Below the pieces are notes generated by a model, which saw nothing but the letters and a program-made list of their open reading frames with translations, made no database searches and was not told the DNA's origin. This document shows, in pieces, positions 1 to 7,350 of a stretch of DNA of 64,000 bases. Origin of the DNA: Bacteroidales bacterium (GTDB lineage Bacteria; Bacteroidota; Bacteroidia; Bacteroidales; UBA932); NCBI GenBank assembly GCA_017439305.1, contig JAFSJK010000006.1:85554-149553 (forward strand). The letters run 5' to 3'. The position numbers and the translations under genes were made by a program. How positions within the stretch are numbered: position 1 is the first letter of the stretch; every line of letters starts with the position of its first letter.

Positions 1-69
1 CGCCTGGCCCCGGGAGGGCAGGACGGCAAGGAAAGCAGCGGTGATAAACAGGACGATCTTTCTGTTCAT
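1..69 (-). CDS. Secreted protein, 5' fragment (signal peptide only)
   Basis: Only the first 23 codons lie in the window. The ATG is at 69. The translation has a basic n-region (MNRK), a hydrophobic core (IVLFITAAFLAVLP) and SRGQA, which fits signal peptidase I cleavage near the window edge. There is no lipobox Cys so far. It starts 39 nt after the PrsW-type gene on the same strand and may share its transcript. The function cannot be read from this fragment. Confidence 0.6.
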   Translation of the reverse strand, partial: MNRKIVLFITAAFLAVLPSRGQA

Positions 70-108
70 ATCATTGAAATCCCGGCCGGGACGGAATCTT
101 GCACGCGC

Positions 109-840
109 CTACTGTTCGTCGATGCCGCCGCCCATGGTATAATCGGAGGCATCGGCAATCAAGTGCTTCTGCATCCCCTTGCGGGCCCATTTCACCATCT
201 GGAAGCAGAAAAGGAGGATGGCGATGGTGATGGCGCCGCTCAGCTGCGGGGTGACGGCGGACATCATCGCAACCGTATCATAGATTCCGTGGGCCAGTAC
301 CGGATAGAGCCACATCTTGACGGCGGCACCCGGAGCGCGGTACTTGTCGAAATGATTGAGGGAGAAGTAATAGCCCATCAGGACGGCAAAGCCGAAATGG
401 CCGGGAATGGCGGTGAGGGAACGGCCGATGCCGGTGGTCACCCAGTCTGTTCCGGCGGCGAACAGATACTCCACATTCTCGAACGCTGCGAAACCCATGC
501 CTACGCTGACCGCATACACGATCCCATCCATCCGCTCGTCGAAATAGGGATTCTTCCGAAGGAAAAGCCACAGGCAGAAGAGCTTGGCCGTCTCCTCCGG
601 GATGGCCGCCCCGAAGAAGGCCTGACGGAAAGCATCCCAGAAAGAATGGATCTCCTCCGAAAACAGTCCGAGGTTCAGTGACGGAACGGAGATGAAGAAC
701 GAGCAGAAGACGGAAAGGCAGCCGAACAGGAAACCTTTCGCGACCATCTTCACGGGTTCCCGTTGCATCTTGTCCTGCTGGTAGGTATAGAAAAGGAGGA
801 TCAGGGCCGGCAGGACGGCCAGGGCAATCACATTAATCAT
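109..840 (-). CDS. PrsW-family intramembrane metalloprotease
   Basis: This 243-residue polytopic membrane protein matches the PrsW (CAAX-like) family of intramembrane zinc proteases. In Bacillus, PrsW performs site-1 cleavage of an anti-sigma factor. The hallmarks are present: the glutamate pair IPEET (E82-E83), FENVEY (E121) and two membrane-embedded histidines, H148 (IPGHFG) and H184 (LAHGIYD). Hydrophobic segments run from residue 2 to about 215, followed by a polar tail. Its start overlaps the end of trmO by 8 nt, so the two are probably translationally coupled. The substrate is unknown. An ECF sigma/anti-sigma pair sits 4 kb away, but nothing in the sequence links them. Confidence 0.85.
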   Translation of the reverse strand: MINVIALAVLPALILLFYTYQQDKMQREPVKMVAKGFLFGCLSVFCSFFISVPSLNLGLFSEEIHSFWDAFRQAFFGAAIPEETAKLFCLWLFLRKNPYFDERMDGIVYAVSVGMGFAAFENVEYLFAAGTDWVTTGIGRSLTAIPGHFGFAVLMGYYFSLNHFDKYRAPGAAVKMWLYPVLAHGIYDTVAMMSAVTPQLSGAITIAILLFCFQMVKWARKGMQKHLIADASDYTMGGGIDEQ

Positions 841-1489
841 AGTCGATGACGGTCAAAATATCATTTTCTACGCGGAAATGCACCTCTTTCCCGGCAAAGG
901 GCATCCCATACACTTTTCCAGGGTCATCCTGGTAGGCAGGACGCGGGTCCAAGGACAGGATCCCGACCAGGGCTTCCCGCTCTTCCGGACTGATAATCAG
1001 GGTATCCGGAATCCGGACCTCCAGCGTCGCTCCCGGAGCACCGGTTACGAATCCGCTCCGGGCATCCGGGAAACTGTCCGCATAGGGGACGTACGGCTTG
1101 ATGTCGTACACGGGGGTCCCGTCCATCAGGTCCGCCCCCTTTACGAGCAGATCGAACCCGTCGATTCCCTCCAGTTCCACACAGGAAAGCCCCAGCGGAT
1201 TGGGCCGGAATGGAGACCGGGTGGCCCAGACCCCCATCGCCGTATTGCCACCGAGACGGGGTGGCCGGACAGTCGGCTGCCAGTCCCCTTTCGCCGGCTT
1301 GTTCGCGGAAAAGCCCCAGATCAGCCAGATCCGGTCGAAACCGTCCAGCCCGCGCAGGGCTTCCCGGTTCCGGAATGCAGGTTCGAACACGATGCGCCCG
1401 CGCAAGGACGGGACCAGGCCGCTCTGGCGCGGAATGCCGAACTTGGAGCCGAGGGCCCCTTGGTAATGGGCAACCGGTTTGAGTTCCAT
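833..1489 (-). CDS. trmO: tRNA (t6A37) N6-methyltransferase TrmO
   Basis: This is a TrmO (TsaA/YaeB, UPF0066) family protein of 218 residues. The family methylates N6-threonylcarbamoyl-adenosine at position 37 of tRNA, using SAM bound to a beta-barrel fold. Visible signatures are VWATRSPFRPNPLGLS at about 87-102, DGTPVYDIKPY at about 123-133, and the C-terminal DPRPAYQ that packs against the active site. The length fits the bacterial family (about 220-235). It directly follows the GH106-like gene with no intergenic base and overlaps the PrsW gene, so it sits mid-operon. Confidence 0.92.
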   Translation of the reverse strand: MELKPVAHYQGALGSKFGIPRQSGLVPSLRGRIVFEPAFRNREALRGLDGFDRIWLIWGFSANKPAKGDWQPTVRPPRLGGNTAMGVWATRSPFRPNPLGLSCVELEGIDGFDLLVKGADLMDGTPVYDIKPYVPYADSFPDARSGFVTGAPGATLEVRIPDTLIISPEEREALVGILSLDPRPAYQDDPGKVYGMPFAGKEVHFRVENDILTVIDYD

Positions 1490-2347
1490 TTATTTCACCT
1501 TCAGTTTCTTCCGGTCTGCAAAGGAAGCGAAGACAATGAACGTCTCATCGCCCGGGACGGTGTAGAACGTTACCCGGGTCCCACGTTTCTTCAGCTTGTA
1601 GGAAACCGGACGGATTTCACCCGTATCCGGATTCCACTGCAGCGGCTGGCGTCCACGGACCCGGAAACGGACCTTGGCAGGCCCTGAATGGTATCCCGTA
1701 TTGCAGATCCGGTAGATCTCCGCATCGGGCAGATGCCGATGCTGGAAGGCAAGACCTTCCACCTTGGTCTTCATGTCCGGCCGGACACCGGCCGCCTTGA
1801 GGATGGATTTCACCGTTTTGCCGGACATCACATTCCCGGACAGCCAGACTTTCTCCACCGTCCGCAGGAACACTTCGCTGGTCGTATCCAGGCATTCCGC
1901 CGGCTTTACCCCGCCGATGAAGGCCCCTTCAGCTGCAAGTTCCGCAATCCGGTCCAGCACGGCCTTGGTCATCCGGCGGTCCTGGAGATATAGCAGGCGC
2001 CCGTTGAGGCCGCCGTCGGTAAAAAGCCGGCCGGCACGGGTATGGAGGCTGTCTTTCAGCACGGAAGTGCCGATGGATTCGCAGGCAAAGCCATAGGGAA
2101 CGGACGGTTGCCGGAACAGGCTGTCCCCCACTTCGCCCCGATAGACGAGGATATCGGCTACCGGAACGCCCTGCCCCATCAGGTAAGCGGTCCGTCCTCC
2201 GGGAAGGGAATCCGGAACCGAGACGAACCCCGCCTCCAGGGCGGCGAGCGCCTTCTCCGAGGCGGCGATGTCGATATGGTCGTACCGGCTGCGCCCGCAG
2301 CCTGCCACGACAGCGACGGTCAGGATACCGATGAGCAGTCTTTTCAT
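1490..2347 (-). CDS. Lipoprotein resembling the C-terminal half of GH106 alpha-L-rhamnosidases
   Basis: This 285-residue protein starts at ATG 2347 with a type II signal peptide (MKRLLIGILTVAVVAGC; lipobox VAGC, Cys17). After a short linker, the motif AYLMGQGVPVADILVY and the later LLYLQDRRMT and NTGYHSGPAKVRFRV...QPLQWNPDTGEIRP segments look like the non-catalytic glutamine-amidotransferase-like and C-terminal beta domains of GH106 rhamnosidases. Those enzymes exceed 900 residues and carry a TIM-barrel catalytic domain, which is absent here. The signal peptide is fused straight to the accessory half, so hydrolase activity is not expected. It could be a carbohydrate-binding surface lipoprotein or an internally deleted relic. 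A TAnnTTTG promoter precedes it, and trmO follows with no gap. Confidence 0.6.
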   Translation of the reverse strand: MKRLLIGILTVAVVAGCGRSRYDHIDIAASEKALAALEAGFVSVPDSLPGGRTAYLMGQGVPVADILVYRGEVGDSLFRQPSVPYGFACESIGTSVLKDSLHTRAGRLFTDGGLNGRLLYLQDRRMTKAVLDRIAELAAEGAFIGGVKPAECLDTTSEVFLRTVEKVWLSGNVMSGKTVKSILKAAGVRPDMKTKVEGLAFQHRHLPDAEIYRICNTGYHSGPAKVRFRVRGRQPLQWNPDTGEIRPVSYKLKKRGTRVTFYTVPGDETFIVFASFADRKKLKVK

Positions 2348-2370
2348 CTTCCAAGTCTTCTTTATCCATA

Positions 2371-2378
2371 CAAATGTA
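2371..2378 (-). promoter_or_regulatory. Promoter -7 box for the GH106-like/trmO/prsW genes
   Basis: On the minus strand this reads TACATTTG, matching the Bacteroidota -7 consensus TAnnTTTG. It lies 23 nt before the ATG at 2347. No clear TTG -33 element is seen at the usual spacing. Confidence 0.55.
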
Positions 2379-2400
2379 AGGATTATTCCCTTTTTTTGCG

Positions 2401-2408
2401 TATTTTTG
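2401..2408 (+). promoter_or_regulatory. Promoter -7 box for gpmA
   Basis: TATTTTTG matches TAnnTTTG, 29 nt before the gpmA ATG. It is divergent from the box at 2371-2378, so the 90-nt spacer serves both directions. Confidence 0.6.
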
Positions 2409-2437
2409 CGTGTTAAATCGCACAAAAACAACCAGCA

Positions 2438-3184
2438 ATGAAAAGAATCGTTTTAGTTCGCCACGGCGAGAGTGTCTGGAACAAGGAGAACCGTTTCACC
2501 GGATGGACCGACGTGGACCTGAGCCCCAAGGGCGTGGAAGAGGCCGTCGAGGCCGGCAAGCTCCTCAAAGCCGAAGGTTTCACTTTCGGGAAGGCCTATA
2601 CCTCCTACCTCAAGCGGGCCGTCAAGACCCTCAACAACATCCTGGACCAGATGGACCTGGACTGGATTCCCGTGGAGAAGAGCTGGCGCCTCAACGAGAA
2701 GCACTACGGCAACCTCCAGGGCCTGAACAAGGCCGAGACCGCCGAGAAATACGGTGACGCCCAGGTGAAGATCTGGCGCCGCAGCTTCGATGTCGCCCCG
2801 CTCCCCCTCGGTGAGGATGACGAGCGCAACCCGAAGTTCGACCCCCGCTATGCCGAAGTCGCCGACAAGGACCTTCCCCGTACCGAATCCCTGAAGGACG
2901 CCATCGCCCGTGCCGTCCCTTACTGGAAGGAAGTCATCTTCCCGAACCTCGCCACCGAGGACAGCCTCATCGTCGTTGCCCACGGCAACTCCCTCCGCGG
3001 CATCATCAAGTACCTGAAGAACATCTCCGACGAGGACATCATCGGCCTGAACCTGCCGACCGCCGTCCCGTATGTGTTCGAGTTCGAAGACGGCAAGCTT
3101 GTCAAGGATTACTTCCTGGGTGACCAGGAGGCCATCGCCGCCAAGATGAACGCCGTCGCCAACCAGGGCAAGGCTCAGAAATAA
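2438..3184 (+). CDS. gpmA: 2,3-bisphosphoglycerate-dependent phosphoglycerate mutase
   Basis: GpmA interconverts 3- and 2-phosphoglycerate in glycolysis and gluconeogenesis. The protein is 248 residues, the usual length for the cofactor-dependent enzyme. The phosphohistidine motif VRHGESVWN places the catalytic His at residue 9, followed by [13 protein letters not shown] second His lies in [10 protein letters not shown] at about 181. [10 protein letters not shown] and ETLKDAIAR-like segments (here [10 protein letters not shown]) complete the family pattern. The next gene starts 1 nt after its stop, giving a tight two-gene unit. Confidence 0.97.
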   Translation: MKRIVLVRHGESVWNKENRFTGWTDVDLSPKGVEEAVEAGKLLKAEGFTFGKAYTSYLKRAVKTLNNILDQMDLDWIPVEKSWRLNEKHYGNLQGLNKAETAEKYGDAQVKIWRRSFDVAPLPLGEDDERNPKFDPRYAEVADKDLPRTESLKDAIARAVPYWKEVIFPNLATEDSLIVVAHGNSLRGIIKYLKNISDEDIIGLNLPTAVPYVFEFEDGKLVKDYFLGDQEAIAAKMNAVANQGKAQK

Positions 3185-3185
3185 G

Positions 3186-3836
3186 GTGAACCGCTTCCTG
3201 GAAAAAGTAGGCGTCTCCATCGCCTCCCGCATCGGAATCACGGCCGCAATCGCACTGATTGCGGCCGCGCTTCTCGGTGGCGGTTACTGGTGGCTCCAAA
3301 CCAAGGCGCCCCGCGACACGGTCAAGGCGAGGGAAACCGGCGTGAAAGTGGATGTGGAGCAGCTATCTTTCTACGGCGACCGGAACCTCCGTGTGGACGG
3401 TACGGTCTTCCGTCCGTCCGAAACCCTTGATACCAAGCTTCCTGCCGTCATCTATTGCCAGGACAGATCCTACGGAGAAAGCTGGTGCCGCTCGCTTGCC
3501 GGGACCGGCGCCTTGGCCTACTGCTTCGACTTCCAGGGAGATGGAGAAAAGGCACGGGAGAAGGAATTGGAAACGGTCTTGAAGGGTATCCGGGACCTCC
3601 GTCACGTGGACAAGGACCAGGTCTACCTCCTCGGCGAGGCGAACGGATGCCTGACCGCCTGCACCGTCGCCTTCGGCAATCCCAAGAGAATCAAAGGCCT
3701 TATCCTCGTCTCACCTGGATTCAACCCGCTGGAAATCAGCCGGAAAGCAAAACGGTACAACGGCACCATCCTCGTTGTGGACGATGCCATGGGACGTCCC
3801 GCGAATCTGGAAGAGATCCGGAGCTTCATCTATTGA
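3186..3836 (+). CDS. Membrane-anchored alpha/beta-hydrolase-fold protein, probably catalytically dead
   Basis: This 216-residue protein is read from a GTG at 3186, 1 nt after the gpmA stop. An N-terminal transmembrane segment (about residues 14-35) is followed by an extracytoplasmic domain with alpha/beta-hydrolase features: a strand (LPAVIYCQD), AYCFDFQGDGE, and a nucleophile-elbow-like VYLLGEANGC. In active members the elbow is G-x-S-x-G. Here it reads G-E-A-N-G, so the Ser is Ala. The protein is short and ends soon after TILVVDDAMG, with no obvious catalytic His. A binding or scaffold role is more likely than hydrolysis. Its 3' end overlaps the convergent YqiA-like gene by 7 nt. Confidence 0.6.
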   Translation: MNRFLEKVGVSIASRIGITAAIALIAAALLGGGYWWLQTKAPRDTVKARETGVKVDVEQLSFYGDRNLRVDGTVFRPSETLDTKLPAVIYCQDRSYGESWCRSLAGTGALAYCFDFQGDGEKAREKELETVLKGIRDLRHVDKDQVYLLGEANGCLTACTVAFGNPKRIKGLILVSPGFNPLEISRKAKRYNGTILVVDDAMGRPANLEEIRSFIY

Positions 3837-4819
3837 CCGCCCAGACGGCCGAAGAAGGTAAGCACATCGGACCAGGTGCGCAGCGGGTCTTCCCCGAAGG
3901 TCAGGACCGTCCCCATAAACCCGTCGCATCCTGTCCTGGACAGAAGATAATCCCCCATGAGCAAGTCCACGTGGTTGCCGACGATGACCCGGTTCCAGGC
4001 AGGGACGCCCAGATGGGTTTCCGCCCACCGGACATTATCTCCCCACAGTTCCGGCTTGTTCGGATCTTCCCGGCAGACAACGTAGGTATCATACCACTCC
4101 GACAGTTTATGGAACACTTTGAAGGCCTCCCCGACCGGGAGGTCGTTCCGTGTATCCCGGAGGACATCGTCCAGTTCCACAAAAAGCGTCCGCTTGGACC
4201 GTCCTTCCTGCCGGTCATCGATCCATTGCATCACGGGGAGCAGGGTCCACAGGAAAGTATGGTCATTGAGCTGGTGCTCACCGTCAAAATGCAGGGACTG
4301 CGGATAATGCGCGGCGAACTCGTCGAAACAGTTCACCATCGTGTCCTTCGTTCCGAACAGGCCGAACACACGGTCCGGCTCCACTTCGGAGAAACGGGCA
4401 TCCGAAACGGCCCTGTACTCTTCCACCAAGGCTTTCGTGACCATGAAGGAGGTCTGTCCGTCCTGCCGGGCCGCATGAAACTCCTGCTTTCCCAAACCGT
4501 TGTTTTTCAAAATGGTATCGGCCAGATGCATGGCCGGGTTCACGCAAATGCGGTCAAAGCCGGCCAGCTGCTCCGTATACATGCCGCCCATGGAAGTACC
4601 CACAATCAAATCCGGATTCTCACGGACGCAGAGATCCTTCAACAACTGGATCGCCTCATGCGGATCCACGGGCAGGTCCGGCGCAATCACCGTCGCCTGC
4701 GGCAGCAACAGCCGCATCCGACCAACCGTCCCGCTGGAGCCGGACGAGGCAAAACCGTGGACATAGAGGATTTTCTTGCCGGCGAAAAGCGCCGGCCGCG
4801 CAAATTCATACAATTCCAT
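3830..4819 (-). CDS. YqiA/YcfP-type alpha/beta hydrolase fused to a HAD-like domain
   Basis: This 329-residue protein starts at ATG 4819 (MELYEFA). Residues about 17-200 form a YqiA/YcfP-type esterase domain: YVHGFASSGSSGT supplies the oxyanion region, and IVGTSMGGMY carries the nucleophile Ser. A candidate Asp lies in FGTKDTMV and a His in FDGEHQLNDH. From about 205 a second domain resembles small HAD phosphatases (FVELDDVLRDT, later VVCREDP and NRVIVGNHVDLLMGDYLL). In active HADs the first motif is DxD; here it is E-L-D, which suggests loss of phosphatase activity. The gene starts 16 nt after the anti-sigma gene and is probably the last gene of that operon. Confidence 0.72.
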   Translation of the reverse strand: MELYEFARPALFAGKKILYVHGFASSGSSGTVGRMRLLLPQATVIAPDLPVDPHEAIQLLKDLCVRENPDLIVGTSMGGMYTEQLAGFDRICVNPAMHLADTILKNNGLGKQEFHAARQDGQTSFMVTKALVEEYRAVSDARFSEVEPDRVFGLFGTKDTMVNCFDEFAAHYPQSLHFDGEHQLNDHTFLWTLLPVMQWIDDRQEGRSKRTLFVELDDVLRDTRNDLPVGEAFKVFHKLSEWYDTYVVCREDPNKPELWGDNVRWAETHLGVPAWNRVIVGNHVDLLMGDYLLSRTGCDGFMGTVLTFGEDPLRTWSDVLTFFGRLGGQ

Positions 4820-4835
4820 ACCGCGAAGGTACGGA

Positions 4836-6080
4836 TTATTCCCCGAAATTGAAACGGATGCCCAGCGACAGGTTGTAATGCAGGGGTTTTTCCGTATAGG
4901 CCGACCGGACCGTCGACCCGTTGTCGAAATGGTATTCCACGCCGGGGGCAAAGTAGACGCCAAGGAAGCGGTTGAAACGGTATTCCGCTCCGGCGGACGC
5001 TCCGACGGACCAGAGCAATCCACCCGTATCAGGCTTTCCGTCAATTGTTTCCTCCAGATGGTCCCCGATATAGAATTCAGTCCGGCTGGAAGACAGCAAT
5101 CCCTTTTCCACCATTCCTCCCGCACCGGCATACAGCCGGAGGTTCTTCCACGGATGGAAGCCGGCTTCCAGGCGGAGCGGGATTCCCAGATACCCCAGAT
5201 CCTGCTTCATGACGCGCCTTGTGCCCACAGTGGATTCCTCGAAATCACTGGACAATGCCGTCCAGTTGAGCCCGCTCGCGAGGCTCAGGTGCGGAGTCAT
5301 CCGCCAGGCAACCGTAACCCCTGTCCGGATGGGAGCGTGATGATGGGCATCGAATGACGATGCGCGGTTGGCGGAAAGCATCCGGACAAGTCTGCCCGGT
5401 GTCATCTCCGTCCCTGGGTGCTGCGAATGGGCCGACAGCTGGTCGGTATGGGTCATCCCATAACCCTGGGACTGTTCACCCGACGCCTGGCCTCCCTCAT
5501 TGTAGACACCAACGGTAAAACGAGATAAAGTCTCGGGCTGCGTTGTTTCTGTCCTTTCCGGAAAAGGATCAGCAAGGGCTTCCCTTTCTTCCGCTACCGG
5601 CTCGTCTGAAATGGATGCCGTCTCTTCGGAAGAAACGGTAACAGGCACATCCTCAGGCATTTCCTCAGGTAGTTCCTCAGTCATTTCCACAGGATTATCC
5701 ACTGTCGGGATCTCAGCAGGGACCTCCTTCGCTTCTGCCAGCAGGGGACGGCGGGATGCAACGGCAACCGGAGCGGGCCGGGAACCGGTCTCGACAGGCT
5801 CAGTAACCGGTTCCAGGACACTCCGGGCCGTATCGGCCTGAACCGACTGAGCATAGCGGTCCGGGTTTTCAGGTTGGTCGGATGTCCTCCGGGAAGGCAG
5901 GAAGACGACGAGGGCGACTGCCGCTGCGGCGGCCAGGCCCGATATCAGCCAGACGGGGAGCAAATTCCTGCGCTTCTTCCCGGCAATCCCCTGCTCTATC
6001 CCTTCCCAAAGCCCTTCCGGCTCCGGGACGGAATAGTCCGAGAAACGTTCCCGCAGTTTGTCTTTCCACGCGTTATCCAT
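4836..6080 (-). CDS. Dual membrane-spanning anti-sigma factor (Dma type): cytoplasmic domain, TM helix, outer-membrane beta-barrel
   Basis: This 414-residue protein starts at ATG 6080; ATG 6086 is an alternative in the same frame. Residues 1-36 are a short cytoplasmic segment (WKDKLRERFSDYSVPEPEGLWEGI) of the kind that binds an ECF sigma factor. A transmembrane helix lies at about 40-62. Residues 65-250 are a long Pro/Glu/Ser/Thr-rich linker that could cross the periplasm. From about 255 to the end is a small outer-membrane barrel with alternating strands (LGYLGIPLRLEAGF, LRLYAGAGGMVEKG, GASAGAEYRFN, GVEYHFDNGS, YNLSLGIRFNF). This layout matches the Dma family described in Bacteroides thetaiotaomicron as a regulator of outer-membrane vesicle formation. 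Its start overlaps the sigma gene's stop. Confidence 0.82.
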   Translation of the reverse strand: MDNAWKDKLRERFSDYSVPEPEGLWEGIEQGIAGKKRRNLLPVWLISGLAAAAAVALVVFLPSRRTSDQPENPDRYAQSVQADTARSVLEPVTEPVETGSRPAPVAVASRRPLLAEAKEVPAEIPTVDNPVEMTEELPEEMPEDVPVTVSSEETASISDEPVAEEREALADPFPERTETTQPETLSRFTVGVYNEGGQASGEQSQGYGMTHTDQLSAHSQHPGTEMTPGRLVRMLSANRASSFDAHHHAPIRTGVTVAWRMTPHLSLASGLNWTALSSDFEESTVGTRRVMKQDLGYLGIPLRLEAGFHPWKNLRLYAGAGGMVEKGLLSSSRTEFYIGDHLEETIDGKPDTGGLLWSVGASAGAEYRFNRFLGVYFAPGVEYHFDNGSTVRSAYTEKPLHYNLSLGIRFNFGE

Positions 6081-6639
6081 TGTCATGCAATCTGATATAA
6101 TCTTTGATCCACCGGGCCAGCAGCGCTTTCGCATGGTGCAGCTGGCTGGCAGAACTGTTTTCCTTGATGCCCAGCAGGGAGGCGATCTCCTTGTGGGACT
6201 TGTCCTCGAAGACAAAGAGGTTGAAGACGGTCCGGTACCCGTCCGGCAGCTTCCGGATCATCCCCTGGATGACCGGCAGCGGAACGGCATCGAAGGACGG
6301 TTCCTCCTCATCCGGCCGGTCGGGCAGCGTTTCCACGAGCGGTAAGGCCTTTTTGCGCCGGAGAGCTTTCAGGGAATCGTTGACGACAATCCGCGTCATC
6401 CATGCTTTCAAGGATCCTTCCCCCCGGTAGGTGAAGCGGTCCATTGACTGGAATATCTTGATGAACGCTTCCTGCAGGATGTCCTTCACCGAATCGTCAT
6501 CCGGGATATACCGGGCGCACACGGCCGTAAGATACCCCACGTACTGGCCGTAGAGTGTCTTCATCGCGGCTTTGTCGTGCTGGAGGACCTTCCGGACAAG
6601 GTCCTGTTCCAACCCGCTATTTCGGGCTCCGGTAATCAA
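6073..6639 (-). CDS. ECF RNA polymerase sigma factor (partner of the adjacent anti-sigma)
   Basis: This 188-residue sigma-70 family ECF protein has region 2 at about 25-95 (VKDILQEAFIKIFQSMDRF, GSLKAWMTRIVVNDSLKALRR) and region 4 at about 120-180 (LPDGYRTVFNLFVFEDKSHKEIASLLGIKENSSASQLHHAKALL). The longest reading begins at a TTG at 6639, overlapping the upstream lipoprotein gene by 23 nt. A second TTG at 6612, just after that gene's stop, is equally plausible. Its TAA sits inside the start region of the anti-sigma gene, which indicates translational coupling of the regulator pair. The target promoters are not known. Confidence 0.92.
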   Translation of the reverse strand: MITGARNSGLEQDLVRKVLQHDKAAMKTLYGQYVGYLTAVCARYIPDDDSVKDILQEAFIKIFQSMDRFTYRGEGSLKAWMTRIVVNDSLKALRRKKALPLVETLPDRPDEEEPSFDAVPLPVIQGMIRKLPDGYRTVFNLFVFEDKSHKEIASLLGIKENSSASQLHHAKALLARWIKDYIRLHDNG

Positions 6640-7312
6640 GGGTCAAGGTCTTCTCTTTTCGGTTGAGGTCTATGTAAGTCAATGAGAATGTGATTTTTCC
6701 ATCCGATTCGAAAAGCTGTTCCCCAATCGGGAAGCAGATGATTCCGTCCGTCAGATCCCCTTCGACGTCCCCATTCGCTTCATGCAGGAGACGGAAGTCA
6801 TACCGGGACGCTCCCGGATAGAGGGAAAAACAGTGACCGGCCTTCCCCTTGGACGGAAAAGCGTAATGCAGGGTCAGGAAACCGTCTTCCACGGAAGTGA
6901 TCCAGTCCGGAATAATGGAGACGGGATCGCTTTCCCTGGCCATCATGTCATAACGGATCTCGCCCATATCCAGCGGAGAAGTCCATTCGACGAGGATGGC
7001 CTCGGTGCAGAAATCGGGCGTTTCGGAAGAAAGGACACGGCGATACTCCAGAAATACCCGTGTTCCTGATGGAATCTCCTGGATTTCAGACGGATTGATG
7101 ACGTAAGCGGGCGATTTGGGATCAAGCTGGATGAATCTCACGCCCGCCTGCTCCCGAACGGTCCCGATGGCCAGGCTGGACTGGTCGTCGAATGGGCCTT
7201 CATAGGCATACGAAGGATCAGGCTCCGGATCGTAATCCACCGCCTTGCTGCAAGAGAAAAGCGTCAGGGATACGGCCAGGAGGGACAAGAGATGTAAGCA
7301 TTTTCGTTCCAT
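6617..7312 (-). CDS. NigD-like lipoprotein
   Basis: This 231-residue lipoprotein starts at ATG 7312: MERKCLHLLSLLAVSLTLFSC, with the lipobox Cys at about residue 21. The mature part fits NigD-like proteins, with an N-terminal OB-like domain (SLAIGTVREQAGVRFIQLD, IPSGTRVFLEYRRV) and a C-terminal beta-sandwich (DGFLTLHYAF, HCFSLYPG, YDFRLLHEANGD, ITFSLTYIDLNRKEKTLTLDY). NigD-like lipoproteins are common in Bacteroidales and sit in the outer membrane or periplasm; their biochemistry is not settled. In B. thetaiotaomicron a nigD gene is, to my knowledge, part of the Dma/Das vesiculation locus, which fits its position directly upstream of and overlapping the ECF sigma gene. Confidence 0.68.
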   Translation of the reverse strand: MERKCLHLLSLLAVSLTLFSCSKAVDYDPEPDPSYAYEGPFDDQSSLAIGTVREQAGVRFIQLDPKSPAYVINPSEIQEIPSGTRVFLEYRRVLSSETPDFCTEAILVEWTSPLDMGEIRYDMMARESDPVSIIPDWITSVEDGFLTLHYAFPSKGKAGHCFSLYPGASRYDFRLLHEANGDVEGDLTDGIICFPIGEQLFESDGKITFSLTYIDLNRKEKTLTLDYRSPK

Positions 7313-7350
7313 ACACCCTATAAATCCGGGATGCAAAGAATCTTGCACCG

